From assembly GCA_031269465.1 (NCBI GenBank), contig JAISZB010000218.1, positions 1 to 37,102 on the forward strand: a stretch of DNA of 37,102 bases, written 5' to 3'. Of the stretch, positions 23,591 to 31,962 are shown one piece after another. The notes under the pieces were generated by a model. The model had not been told where the DNA came from, did no database searches, and saw only the letters and a list, made by a program, of their open reading frames with translations. The stretch comes from Clostridiales bacterium. GTDB taxonomy: Bacteria; Bacillota; Clostridia; Lachnospirales; WQUN01. Each line of letters opens with the position of its first letter. Position 1 is the first letter of the stretch. Position numbers and translations under genes: made by a program.

Positions 23591-24772
23591 TCATTTGGAC
23601 TCCCTCTCAGCCTTGATGATCGCTCTGAAGCTGTCGCGGATAAGCGCGTATTCAATCAATCGGGACAGAAACTCCAACATGTCTTCGGAATTAATGTCAA
23701 GCGGCTGGGAGATGTCTATTCTGCCCAGGTATATTTCGTTTTCATATACAAGCCTGCTGGACTTTTTGCGCACGTATTGGAGCAGATCGCTCGGCTTTAC
23801 GTGCCCGGTTTTTCCAACGGCTATCTTTCCGTCGTGCTTGACTATAGCTTGATCGGACCAGTTGAATGTGACATTGTCGTCTATGGCAAGCTGCAAGGAG
23901 GAGTGATGCGCTTCGGAGGAGTCTATGCCTACGCAGAGGTAGGTTCTCTTGAAATGGTGGCCGCTTCGCTCTATTGCTAAAACCCCTATGCTAGCCGCAA
24001 TGACGTCGCCGCTGCCGTCTTTAAAGAGCAGGCTTCGGTACTTGTCCCCGGAAGATTTGATTCCGGCGTTGTTGAAAACAGCGACAGCTTCACCGGCATC
24101 CATTATGTAGTCGCATCCCGGAACTTTCAGGCCTTCGCATCTGATCACATCGTCTATGAGGCACTCATGCAGGTTTATGATGAACGGGAGGAATTTGGCC
24201 TCAGTGTTGTCTCCGGATATATCATAACCTTCAGCAAGGTTTACGATGTCAGAGGGATCTGATATGGAGAAGTCCGTACGTTTCCTCTTGTTAAGGACAT
24301 TCACCGGCATTTTTCCATGCATCGCGCACAGATCTTTGTAAGAAAACATCTTCTCTGTAACTTTATATTTGCCAGTCAAATCGTCAAGGATGAGAAATTC
24401 AATGCTTTCACCATTGGTGATGCCAATCGCCGCAATCCCCGCGCTCTTAGCGGCGCGGTAGAAATGGCAGTGGGAGTGGTTTTCCAGGGGCGATAAGTCG
24501 CCGTTTCCCTGAACCCCCAGGACGGCAAAGCCATCAGCGCTTTTTACGGAAGCCACTGTCTTTTCGGGTTCGCCCTTAGGATATATCGCATCGCCGATGG
24601 CTTCATAAGGCACGCCCATATTCTCGTGAAGAAAGGTGACAACCAGCTGCCTGGACCTCTCGCTGGGGGAGATGGGCCGAAGCTGCTTTTTGGCCATATC
24701 AAAGTAGAGCCTTTTGGCGTGTTGAGTGTATATAGTTGGTTCTGGAAAAATACCTAATTTGTAAGAAGTCAT
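23591..24772 (-). CDS. HsdR N-terminal-domain-like protein with degenerate nuclease motif
   Basis: 393 residues, no signal peptide. Residues of about 30-140 follow the layout of the type I restriction enzyme R-subunit N-terminal domain: SPSERSRQLVVTFLHENMGV, YEAIGDAIYPKG, a beta hairpin, then HFYRAAKSAGIAAIGITNGE and SIEFLIL. In active members the hairpin carries Asp and a Glu-x-Lys. Here the corresponding stretch reads VLGVQGNGDL, so the PD-(D/E)xK centre appears lost. The remaining 250 residues are not recognised. No helicase, HsdM or HsdS gene is near. It may be a stand-alone binding or regulatory relative. ATG 24772 has only a weak ribosome site, and a TATAAT lies about 23 bases upstream without a clear -35. 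Confidence 0.55.
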   Translation of the reverse strand: MTSYKLGIFPEPTIYTQHAKRLYFDMAKKQLRPISPSERSRQLVVTFLHENMGVPYEAIGDAIYPKGEPEKTVASVKSADGFAVLGVQGNGDLSPLENHSHCHFYRAAKSAGIAAIGITNGESIEFLILDDLTGKYKVTEKMFSYKDLCAMHGKMPVNVLNKRKRTDFSISDPSDIVNLAEGYDISGDNTEAKFLPFIINLHECLIDDVIRCEGLKVPGCDYIMDAGEAVAVFNNAGIKSSGDKYRSLLFKDGSGDVIAASIGVLAIERSGHHFKRTYLCVGIDSSEAHHSSLQLAIDDNVTFNWSDQAIVKHDGKIAVGKTGHVKPSDLLQYVRKKSSRLVYENEIYLGRIDISQPLDINSEDMLEFLSRLIEYALIRDSFRAIIKAERESK

Positions 24773-24824
24773 GGTGGCATCACTTTCCTATAGAATTATA
24801 GAAGGCAGCTTCTCTTGGCATGCG

Positions 24825-24933
24825 TATACAGATTTGCAGCCAAAGGCACCTATGTTGGAGCTTGATTTTCCATGCAGACGCTGTATTTTCAAATCCCAGC
24901 GCAGGAACTTTCAAATGCAAATCAGTATGCCTA
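24825..24933. repeat. PAL-C element at the 5' side of the HsdR-N-like gene
   Basis: Left GTATACAGATTTGCAGCC and GTTGGAGCTTGATTTTCC. Right AACTTTCAAATGCAAATC and AGTATGCC. The inner right arm has diverged. Confidence 0.6.
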
Positions 24934-25276
24934 TTACCCTTCTTATTGCTTTCATTTTACTTTGAAGGCATTTATTTAAGGCCGTTATATCATAAAGAGG
25001 ATATGAATTTCCAGGACGCCTAGGCAATTCAATCTCTAAAAGCGGCGGAGACCGCTGACTTTGGGCATAGGGAGGAAGCCGCACGTCCTCCTGGCTTTTT
25101 GGCTGGAATAGCAACTCTCTTAGCCAATGGAGTTAGTGTCTTATAACTTATGCCTGCGGATATTTTCTCGCCATCCAGCGTGCGCACGCCGAAGCTCCCG
25201 CTTGATCACCTCCAAAAACGAAGGCTTTTCATCCATCTGGCATATGAACTCTGCCGAACAGCTGATAGCCATGCAT

Positions 25277-25408
25277 ATATACCGCTTTTCATCAAATGCT
25301 GCTTTTTTGGAGCTTGAACTGTCCATTGAGTGGTGCGATTGATATCGGCATTTCGCACTCGCTGTATAATCAAGTTGCAAAAAAGGCAGTTTTATATGAA
25401 AAGCAGCA
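25277..25408. repeat. PAL-A element, full length
   Basis: Left ATATACCGCTTTTCATCAAATG, GGAGCTTGAACTGTCCATTG, centre GATTGATATCGGCATTTCGC, right CTCGCTGTATAATCAAG and TTTATATGAAAAGCAGC. Close to the copies at 3505-3637 and 34911-35041. Confidence 0.85.
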
Positions 25409-25939
25409 TTTGGGAGATTGGCTTATCTTCCTCTTTCCGCCTTTGCTTATAGTCGCTTTGCGCAATTGACGGTTGCGCTTTAGTCCTCAGATCCGCCTCA
25501 GCGGCGTACAGCTCTTCTTTCTCCGCTGTTCGCTGAGATTTCCATCGTCCTGCTTCCCGCATCTATTCCCAGGCTTATCGGCTGAGTATATTCCGCGCTG
25601 ACGTACAGCAGATGGGTCGAGCCTTGCGGCACTTTAGCAAATGCCCTGCCTTGCCATGGCGCTTCGCCGGCATATTGGATCGCCGTTCTTGATTAAAGCA
25701 TAAACCATAGAAGCGCGATCCTTCCGCTATAATGCTGCAACTGGCGGCCCTTCGCCTATGCTGTTTCAATTTTATACGCCTGCGGCGCTATCCCTGCCTC
25801 TCAGGATTGTTCAGCCGCAGACTGCGGAGTCCGGAGCTGGAGCAAACGCTCCGGAGCCCCTGTGTATTCTTGGACAGCGAAGCCGCTTAAGAATTAGGCT
25901 AGTCAATCAGGATTTGCAATTGCAAGCCCACGGCTTTAG

Positions 25940-26070
25940 CTATACTGATTTTCATAGAAAACTGCCTTTTTTGGATCTTGATCATACCGCGAGCGCAAAA
26001 TGCCTATATCAGTCGCACCACCCAATGCATAATCAACAAAAAAAGGAACATTTGATGAAAATCGGTATAT
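25940..26070. repeat. PAL-A element, opposite orientation
   Basis: Left TATACTGATTTTCATAGAAA and TTGGATCTTGATCATACCGC, right CCCAATGCATAATCAAC and CATTTGATGAAAATCGGTAT. The arms occur in the order opposite to the copy at 25277-25408, showing that both orientations exist in one spacer. Confidence 0.8.
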
Positions 26071-26119
26071 GGGGTGATTGACTCCACTTTTTGATTTTTT
26101 GGAAGGCTGTCTATGATGA

Positions 26120-26250
26120 TTATACTGATTTGCAATCAAATGCACCGATTTTGAAGCCGGATTATCCACTTTCAAGTTGCAAAATGCTGATTCAGGCATT
26201 TCGCTCTCATTGTATAATCAGATCTCAAAGCCGAAATCTTTGATTGCTAT
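26120..26250. repeat. PAL-B element
   Basis: Left TTATACTGATTTGCAATC and AAATGCACCGATTTTGAAGC, then CACTTTCAAGTTGCAAAATG. Right CATTGTATAATCAGATC and CCGAAATCTTTGATTGC. The right end overlaps the first bases of the next element. Confidence 0.75.
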
Positions 26251-26336
26251 ACTGATTTTCGTACTAAACTGCCTTTTGGAGCTTGGCATTACAAAGTTAA
26301 AGTTGATAGATAAGCTCTAATTGACTGCTGATCTTT
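26249..26336. repeat. PAL-A remnant with the GTACTAAA arm variant
   Basis: TATACTGATTTTCGTACTAAA is the end variant in which CAGC is replaced by GTACTAAA, the same sequence that begins the CAS-100 cassette. TTTTGGAGCTTGGCATTAC and GATAGATAAGCTC are degenerate inner arms. Confidence 0.6.
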
Positions 26337-26587
26337 TACTTATTTGAGTCATGTACATGCGGAAAAAGATAAGCGCATGCTGGAAATATATTACCACACA
26401 ATATAGCTAATGTCAAAGGAATACTGCTTATTCTAGACATTATATGACAGATCATGGGAATTAGCTTTATTTATCCTCTTGTAATAGTGTTTCAGCGCTG
26501 ACGAATGTGCTTGAGCATTTGGGCTAGATAACGTATACTTTGTCTTGAAGGATAATTATAACTGGGTTATCGTCAAGTGATGCGCTC

Positions 26588-26686
26588 ATTGCATGCCGAT
26601 GCGCAATCAAATGCGCAGGTTTGCAGCTTGACGGTCTGTCGCGCTGTACAATCAGGCGGCAAAATCGGAACTCTATTATGCGCATA
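26588..26686. repeat. PAL-B remnant
   Basis: Left TTGCATGCCGATGCGCAATC with AAATGCGCAGGTTTGCAGC. Right GCTGTACAATCAGGCGGC and AAAATCGGAACTC. It lies just upstream of the nitroreductase ribosome site. Confidence 0.6.
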
Positions 26687-26709
26687 AATAAATGCACTGG
26701 AGGATTTGG

Positions 26710-27276
26710 ATGAACAATGAAACTCTAGCCACAATCGCGCGCCGCTACGCTTGCAGGGATTTCACCGAGAAAATGCCGGGCGTCGGCGAGCTTCAGGCAA
26801 TCGCTAAAGCAGCGCTTGCGGCGCCTAGCGGGGTGAATCGCCAGCTTTGGCGGGTGATTATAGTAAGGGACAAGAAGCTTATAGGGGAGCTTGAAGAAGA
26901 GGGAATGCGCGTCCTGTCGGAACTTCCTGATAAATCAGCATATGAGAGAATCCTCTCCAGAGGAGGCAAGCTCTTTTACAATGCTCCATGCATGGCTGTA
27001 ATACCTACCGGAAAAGCTTCGCCTGAAGGCGCTGAATATTTCGACTGCGGAATAATCGCGCAAAACATCGCTCTTGCGGCGACTTCACTAGGCATTGACA
27101 ATGTGATATGCGGGCTTTCCTGCGTATCGTTCGCAGGTAGCCGAAAAGATGAATTCAAAGCCAGATTGGGCTTTCCCGAAGGATATGACATCGGCATCTC
27201 CGTGCTTTTAGGATATGCATCCAAGCCTGGCAAACCTCATGAATTGGATCAGGAAAAAGTCAGCTTTATAGGATAA
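26710..27276 (+). CDS. Nitroreductase-family FMN oxidoreductase
   Basis: 188 residues; a flavin-dependent reductase of the NfsA/NfsB superfamily using NAD(P)H, physiological substrate unknown. The N-terminus IARRYACRDFTEK carries the family's phosphate-binding Arg pattern. AAPSGVNRQLWRVIIVRDK is the typical FMN-contact segment. DCGIIAQNIALAATSLGIDN followed by VICGLS is the second conserved block. Such proteins are usually cytoplasmic homodimers. ATG 26710 has GGAGG 6 bases upstream; a further in-frame ATG at 26692 precedes the ribosome site and would be read from spacer sequence. It stands alone between repeat blocks. Intact. Confidence 0.87.
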   Translation: MNNETLATIARRYACRDFTEKMPGVGELQAIAKAALAAPSGVNRQLWRVIIVRDKKLIGELEEEGMRVLSELPDKSAYERILSRGGKLFYNAPCMAVIPTGKASPEGAEYFDCGIIAQNIALAATSLGIDNVICGLSCVSFAGSRKDEFKARLGFPEGYDIGISVLLGYASKPGKPHELDQEKVSFIG

Positions 27277-27287
27277 TTAAGAGTCAT

Positions 27288-27471
27288 ATTGATTTGAAAT
27301 GAAGTTCCGATTTAGGAGCCTGGCTGTACAGCCAGGCTCCTAAATCGGAACTTTAGTACGAAAATACATTTTATGGACATTCGTCCATGCCTCAAACACA
27401 CAATTGACTTAATATTTTCACCCTTGGCGGTGAAACGCAGCGTCATAGGGGTTCATATGAAATCAGCATAG
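27288..27471. repeat. PAL-D element with perfect 52-bp palindrome and a CAS-100 copy
   Basis: Bases 27302-27353 form a perfect loop-free palindrome; the half-site begins AAGTTCCGATTTAGGAGCC and ends TGGCTGT at the centre. It is followed directly by a diverged CAS-100 copy (about 27352-27454) and the end CATATGAAATCAGCATAG. The related half-site occurs at 12071-12110. Confidence 0.85.
27352..27454. repeat. CAS-100 cassette, diverged copy
   Basis: TTTAGTACGAAAATACATTT through CATAGGGGTTCA. About 8-10 differences from the 19.7-kb copies, including ATTCGTCC for ATTTGTCC and GCAGCGTC for GCGAAGCTTC. The older age contrasts with the identical tandem pair. Confidence 0.8.
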
Positions 27472-27543
27472 AATGAAGCAACTTCTTATTATTTGAGTTC
27501 TAAACGCCCTTTTAAAAAAGGTGAAAAGGAAACATTTCCACAT

Positions 27544-27674
27544 ATGCTGCTTTTCATCAAATGTTCCTTTTTTTGTTGATTGTCCATTGAGTGGTGCGAC
27601 TGATATCGGCATTTCGCACTCGCTGTATAATAAAGACTCCAAAAAAAGGAACATTTGATGAAAAGCGGTGTAAA
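27544..27674. repeat. PAL-A element with matched ends
   Basis: Left ATGCTGCTTTTCATCAAATG and TTCC. Right GGAACATTTGATGAAAAGC. The outer 25 bases form nearly perfect inverted repeats because both arms are of the CATCAAATG type. Centre ACTGATATCGGCATTTCGC. Confidence 0.85.
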
Positions 27675-27958
27675 TGCGCTGATTTCAAGGAATGGATGCT
27701 TGACATTAAAGGGGAGTCCCTGATATCGGGGCAATATGACGCATATAAAGTTCGCGTCTGACAATGGAATTCGGCAACCGTCGGGATTTAAGGATTCGGA
27801 GTAAATCATAAAAGCCTTCTCAACATGAGTGGTTGCTTGAATGCTATTTTGGAAGCGTATTTGGCGGGGCTTCTAAAAGCGCCTTTGAAGCTGGCAAATA
27901 AGCGTTTGCCTCAGCAATCTGCAAAAGATGCGCATCCATGCTCTTTATGATATTTTGC

Positions 27959-28764
27959 TCAGTTCTTTTTGCCTGTCAGCAAGTAGCTGAGGGGGAATTT
28001 ATCAAACATCTTAGTTTTCTCATTATTAGAGGCATTAAAATTATACTCATCGAATTCATGCACAGCTATGCCATTTTTCAAGATTGCATTTATGATGTCT
28101 GACATCCTGTGCATAAACCAAAAGCACTCTTTGGATTCATATTCAACCCCGCCCACATAATCAAGCCCGGAAGCGTAATTATAAGGCCCTTTTTCAAAGT
28201 AAGATGTCAGGCTTGGAAAATTAAGCTTGTCAAAGTCGAATCCATTTTCAAAGAAATAGGCGAAGGGATGGATTTCAAACACGAGAATCTGGCCGCCTAT
28301 CTTAAGAAGCCTTGAAACCACCTCAAGTATTTGCCGAGGTCGGGAAACCACTGCAAAGAACCTTCTGAGATGAAGATGAAATCAAAGCAAGCGTTATAGT
28401 CGGCGCCGATTTCCAATATGTTTATTCTCTCGAAGGACGCGTTCAGCTTCGCAATCTTTGCAAGTTGCTTCGCTTCAGCGATAGCTGCATCAGATATGTC
28501 AAAGCCAACAGCGGACGACGCGCCAAATTTCATGAGCGACAATAATTCTCTCCCGTTGTTGCAAGGCAATTGAGCGATAGACTTGCCTGTCAGGTTGAGG
28601 CTACTTATTCTATTGGCCAGCATTATGTCGCAATCTCTGTCAAATGTAGTGAAATCCGGATTTTCAAATCCAGTTTGCAAGGAATTGCCACGCCCTTGCC
28701 GGTGATATATGAGAGCTTGATTCCAAGCCGCTCTGTTGCTTTCGGTTATTGAGTTTATATCCAT
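27959..28764 (-). pseudogene. SAM-dependent methyltransferase, broken by one frameshift
   Basis: Two frames overlap at about 28297-28351 and together make one class I methyltransferase of about 268 residues. The upstream part (start ATG 28764, AGAGGT 6 bases before) contains motif I as IAQLPCNNGRELLSL, then AVGFDISDAAIAEAKQLAK. It ends DLGKYL and runs out of frame. The downstream frame resumes EVVSRLLKIGGQILVFEIHP and continues to YLLTGKKN. A single missing base near 28330 explains the break; a sequencing error is possible. Methyl acceptor unknown. An ATG at 28806 opens the same frame but translates the PAL-C element at 28786-28911. The region is minus strand, alone between repeats. Confidence 0.75.
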
Positions 28765-28785
28765 ATCTATACCTCTATATAGAGA

Positions 28786-28911
28786 GTCGCAGTCAAATGC
28801 GCCCATAATGAAGCTTGATTATCCACTTTCAAGGTGAGACTGATAACGGCATTTCTTGCCGCTGTACAGTCAAGCTCCAAAACAGGCGCCTTCATATGCA
28901 AGTCAGTATAG
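28786..28911. repeat. PAL-C element at the methyltransferase 5' side
   Basis: Left GAGTCGCAGTCAAATGCGCC, AAGCTTGATTATCCACTTTC and AAGG, centre GATAACGGCATTTCTTGCC, right GTACAGTCAAGCTCC and TTCATATGCAAGTCAGTATA. Confidence 0.75.
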
Positions 28912-29097
28912 TCTAGTTCACAGGCTCTTATATACACGTTCACGCAGCCCCTCAGCGGATGATCAAGCTCCGAAATCGGCGCGTGAGGCTGCGAGCCGAC
29001 GCAGCCGTTTTATGATGGGAACAGGTTAATCGGATTGTCAGTCAAGCTGGAAGACAAGCCTGAATTTGCAGGGCTTCTGATATCGGGGAGATGTGTT

Positions 29098-29230
29098 GCT
29101 TTGCACTGAATAGTTCCGATTTTGTTTTCGGATTATACAATTAGCGCGATATGTGGATATAGTCATTTCGCACCCTTCAATGGACTCTCAGGCATTAAAA
29201 TCGGTACATTTGACTGCAAATCGGTATATT
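29098..29230. repeat. PAL-B element next to the flavodoxin stop
   Basis: TTTTCGGATTATACAATTAGC, GATATGTGGATATAGTC and ATTTCGCACCCTTCAATGG are followed by the right arm AAAATCGGTACATTTGACTG and TGCAAATCGGTATATTTGCC. It ends 4-5 bases from the flavodoxin stop codon, so it could form the 3' end of that mRNA. Confidence 0.8.
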
Positions 29231-29234
29231 TGCC

Positions 29235-29717
29235 TCATATTCCGAGGCTTGAAATCCAAGCCTGCAAATCTGACTTGGACTGCTTGCCCTTAAGGAGCTT
29301 GCCTTCTTTTATAATAGCAGAAGAGGAAACGCTGCTTTTCAGGCTTTCAGCAGCCTTTCCAAAACCGCTGCTTCCGGAAGTCGCGAAGAGAACGATGGTC
29401 TTTCCAGAAAAATCATAGCTCTCGAGAAAAGTGTTGATTATGGTTGGAGCTGTATACCACCAAATGGGAAAGCCTACGAAAACGATGTCATAAGCTTCGA
29501 CATTAGCGCTCTTATCGGCAATCGGCGGACGAAAGGACTTGTCGTTCATTTCAATCGTGCTGCGCGATTTCTTATTTGTCCAGTCTAAGTCAGCCTTTGT
29601 GTAAGGCGCTTCGGGCTTGATTTCATACAGGTCGGCATCTGCCGCCTCAGACAGCGACTTTGCCGCGCCTGCGGTGACGCCGCTGGCAGAAAAATAAGCT
29701 ACTAATTTTTTAATCAT
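29235..29717 (-). CDS. Flavodoxin-family protein
   Basis: 160 residues; a flavodoxin-like fold that binds FMN and shuttles electrons or reduces quinones in the cytoplasm. The N-terminal YFSASGVTAGAAKSLSEA is the phosphate-binding loop (one Thr replaced relative to the classical SGNT pattern). The second FMN loop is visible at IVFVGFPIWWYTAPTIINTF, and the third at LFATSGSSGFGKAAESL. Two ATGs are possible: GGAGG is 1 base from ATG 29723 and 7 bases from ATG 29717, so the latter is used. It stands next to a decayed group (LysR, aldo/keto reductase, second flavodoxin, DUF4405) that often co-occurs with such flavodoxins, and seems to be the only intact survivor. Confidence 0.87.
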   Translation of the reverse strand: MIKKLVAYFSASGVTAGAAKSLSEAADADLYEIKPEAPYTKADLDWTNKKSRSTIEMNDKSFRPPIADKSANVEAYDIVFVGFPIWWYTAPTIINTFLESYDFSGKTIVLFATSGSSGFGKAAESLKSSVSSSAIIKEGKLLKGKQSKSDLQAWISSLGI

Positions 29718-30404
29718 TTTCATTCCTCCATCTCATACACGCGCCGCTCTCAAGACTTTACTCTCAAGAGATTGAGCAATTTTCTGATGTCAGGCAAGTT
29801 TTTCAAACCAGTTGAACTCGCTGTTCTCAGCCAGTTAGATTTTGTACTCTTGTATTGTACGCTTTAGTCGAACATTACGCAAGAACATGTCGAAGGATCA
29901 TTACTGCTTTTTTCTATAAGCATGAGGAGCGCTAACAGGCATATCAAGCAGAGAGGATACTGCAGCGCAGGTTGGCGCCGACCCGATTTCGCGCCGGGCA
30001 TTAGGGTGGAATTCTAACAAGCAGAAATCGTCCATACAGAAAAGTCATTGATGATTGTTTGTTTTTTGGCGCATTGGATTATTGCTATACTGCTTTGCAT
30101 TGGATATCTCCGATTTTGATGTCGGATTATGCAATTAGCGCGAAATGCGGATATAGTCATTTCGCACCCTTCAATGTACTCTCAGGCATCAAAATCGGTA
30201 CGTTTGACTGCAAATCGGTATATTTTCACTGGCGATTGGCCTGGTTCGCGCTTGGAGCTGACAGCCGGAAAACTTGAGAGACTACTCCGGCGCTGTGGGC
30301 TGCAGCGCCACCAGACGCAGGTTCTATGCAAGCAATTGTGGTGTTCATACGGCATTTCATCCCTGACTTAACATTTGAACTGGGTAAAGCTCTGATTTGT
30401 CCGG
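29718..30404. other. Gene-free stretch with one PAL-B element
   Basis: 29730-30060 should contain the flavodoxin promoter; TTGTACTCTTGTATTGTACG at about 29847-29866 has GTAC repeats that could be a regulator site, but no convincing -35/-10 pair was found. The PAL-B element is at 30085-30223. The rest has no recognised content. Confidence 0.5.
30085..30223. repeat. PAL-B element
   Basis: CTATACTGCTTTGCATTGG, CGATTTTGATGTCGGATTAT and GCAATTAGCGCGAAATGC, centre GGATATAGTCATTTCGC, right CATCAAAATCGGTACG and TTTGACTGCAAATCGGTATA. Very similar to the copy at 29098-29230 about 1 kb away. Confidence 0.8.
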
Positions 30405-30537
30405 GGAAAGGGCGCCCATCCCGCAACCGTGGACGAGGAAATGTGGACGGTGTTGCGGCGGCGAAGCTCGCGCCGCAAAGAATCGGCTGTGAACCGAACT
30501 CGCTTACGGGCGTAGTGTACTGGGCAAACGTGATTTA
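30405..30537 (+). pseudogene. Remnant of a large serine recombinase
   Basis: Two overlapping frames carry fragments in the right order for a Tn-type large serine recombinase. One reads GAHPATVDEEMWTVLRRRS, like the conserved H-P-A-I-[VI]-[DS]-E-E segment. The next frame reads EPNSLTGVVYWANVI, like the NPLTGLLYCADCG start of the zinc-ribbon region, with the Cys residues lost. Frameshifted and truncated on both sides. If correct, the adjacent broken genes may have arrived on an integrative element. It is short, so the assignment is tentative. Confidence 0.4.
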
Positions 30538-30816
30538 AGGATAAATTTGAAAAGCCTGTAACCACTGTATTTACGACAAGGTTATTTGCCTTTTCGATTG
30601 AGAGGGTTTAGGAAGATCAGCATAAAAGCAAGCGGGCTTTGTTAATGGATTATAATGGAACGAAAGATGCTGCTGATAAATGCAGCGAACGGCGCTTCCA
30701 AAGGCTGTGCGGGGAGGGTCGCATTTCCGAAGCGGCACGGTTAGTCCGCGCGTGGCGATTCTAATAGATGCGGAGAAACCCGCCGACATGGATTTCGCGA
30801 CAAAGGAGCGATCACT
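30538..30816. other. Unassigned sequence upstream of the LysR pseudogene
   Basis: No recognisable gene. A stretch at 30670-30740 translates to LLINAANGASKGCAGRVAF, which I cannot assign. AAGGAG at 30803-30808 is the LysR ribosome site. Confidence 0.4.
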
Positions 30817-31690
30817 ATGGATATTCGCGTTCTCAATTACTTTCTCGCTGTTGCAAAGGAAGTAACCATCACAAAAGCCGCAGAGGTTCTCCACGTTACA
30901 CAACCAACTCTGAGCCGTTAGCTTATGGATCTTGAAGAAGAAATGGGAACCAGTCTCTTCATGCGCAGATAGCGGCAGATTACCTTGACGGACAACGGGA
31001 TCCTTTTTCAGCAGCGAGCTAAAGAAATCGTTGCTCTGTTTGATAAGACCACACGGGACTTATCAAAACAAAAAGATATTGTAAGAGGCGTAGTCGCTGT
31101 TGGTTGCGTGGAGACCATAGCGTCCACTTTCCTGCCGGAGATAATGGAGGAATTTTCCGCAAGCTATCCGTTGGTTCAGTATGAGTTGTACAGTGCGGAT
31201 GGTGACGACATTCAGGAAAAAATAGACAGGGGCAGCATCGACATCGGCATTTTATTGGAGCCGATTGAGGCGGCGAAATATGACTTTATCCGTTAGCCAT
31301 TTCAGGAAGTATGGGGGATTCTGATGCGGCGGGACGACCCTCTTGCGCTGAAAGGCTTCATCACTGCAGACGACATTCTTTCGCTGCCGCTTATACTTGC
31401 GCGCCGAGCGATTGCAATAAACGAAATTCCCAGCTGGCTTGGCGTACCCTGACAGCCTTGATGTCTTTGCGCCGCACAATCTGCTGGCAAACGCATCTCT
31501 TTTGGTTGAGCGCGGACTCGGCTGCGCCATTTGCGTGCGAGGCGCATATGCCATTCGAGAAAATGATAAGGCGCGCTTCATCCCATTCTATCCCGAACGC
31601 CGCACAGGCCATGTACTGGCATATAAGAAGAACCGAATTTTCACTTCCGCCACTTCTCTGTTTATCCAGTTCATCAAGAATGCGATTTAG
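30817..31690 (+). pseudogene. LysR-family transcription regulator, broken
   Basis: Ancestral protein of about 290 residues with an N-terminal winged HTH (MDIRVLNYFLAVAKE, ITKAAEVLHVTQPTLSR) and a C-terminal effector-binding domain (VRGVVAVGCVETIASTFLPE; later TGHVLAYKKNRIFTSATSLF). AAGGAG is 8 bases before the ATG. The frame has three in-frame TAG stops (30919, 30970, 31294) and a frameshift near 31440, after which NLLANASLLVERGLG continues in another frame to the TAG at 31688-31690. The first TAG stands where LysR proteins have Gln (LSR-Q-LMDLEEE), consistent with CAG to TAG. A regulator of the neighbouring reductase/flavodoxin genes is the likely former role. Confidence 0.85.
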
Positions 31691-31764
31691 GCATAATGCG
31701 TTATGCAATATCAGTATTTTACATTGCCAGCACTTGGATCCATAATATGAATTTCGATGCCGGC

Positions 31765-31796
31765 TGTCGGGGATGAAGTCCCTGGCAACCGTTTTT
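31765..31796 (+). terminator. Terminator after the LysR pseudogene
   Basis: TGTCGGGGA (31765-31773) pairs with TCCCTGGCA (31779-31787) including two G-U pairs, loop TGAAG, followed by ACCGTTTTT. It lies about 75 bases downstream of the LysR end. Confidence 0.65.
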
Positions 31797-31805
31797 GATT
31801 TTGCC

Positions 31806-31939
31806 TGTACCGCCGATTTGCAGTCAAATGCAACGATTTTGGAGCTTGACTGTCCACTGAGCTGTGCGAATGATATCGGCATTTCGCACTCGGCTTACAG
31901 TCAAGCTCCCAAAAAGGCATTCTCTATGAAAATCAGTAT
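31806..31939. repeat. Hybrid PAL element (B-type left, A-type right)
   Basis: The left end GTACCGCCGATTTGCAGTC and AAATGCAACGATTTTGGAGC are PAL-B. The right end AAGCTCCCAAAAAGGCATTC and TATGAAAATCAGTATA are PAL-A. Centre AATGATATCGGCATTTCGC. Evidence of recombination between subfamilies. Confidence 0.75.
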
Positions 31940-31962
31940 AGCTTAGAGAAAGAATGGGCAAC

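Larger units (their letters stand above)
24773..26709. other. Gene-free stretch, repeats and decayed sequence
   Basis: About 1.9 kb between the HsdR-N-like and nitroreductase genes. PAL elements lie at 24825-24933, 25277-25408, 25940-26070, 26120-26250, 26249-26336 and 26588-26686. The parts at 24940-25270 and 25410-25930 carry no recognised feature beyond short GC hairpins (for example TCCGGAGC/GCTCCGGA at 25830-25855). Confidence 0.65.
27277..27958. other. Gene-free stretch between nitroreductase and methyltransferase
   Basis: It holds a PAL-D element with a CAS-100 copy (27288-27471), a PAL-A element (27544-27674) and about 270 bases (27690-27958) in which I see nothing recognisable. Confidence 0.7.
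28765..29234. other. Gene-free stretch with PAL-C and PAL-B elements
   Basis: Besides the two elements, 28920-29090 contains short scattered arm-like pieces (GATCAAGCTCCGAAATCGGC) and no coding signal. Confidence 0.6.

Noticed and set aside
25141..25380. A 79-residue minus-strand frame with a charged C-terminus.
   Set aside because: Its first half is PAL-A sequence, and the second half matches nothing I know. An alternative frame faintly like a TagA glycosyltransferase was too weak to report.
30817..31296. Three in-frame stops in the LysR frame are all TAG, suggesting amber recoding.
   Set aside because: The same locus also has a frameshift, other nearby broken genes carry TAA and TGA stops, and TAG ends the intact amino-acid binding-protein gene. 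Ordinary decay explains it.
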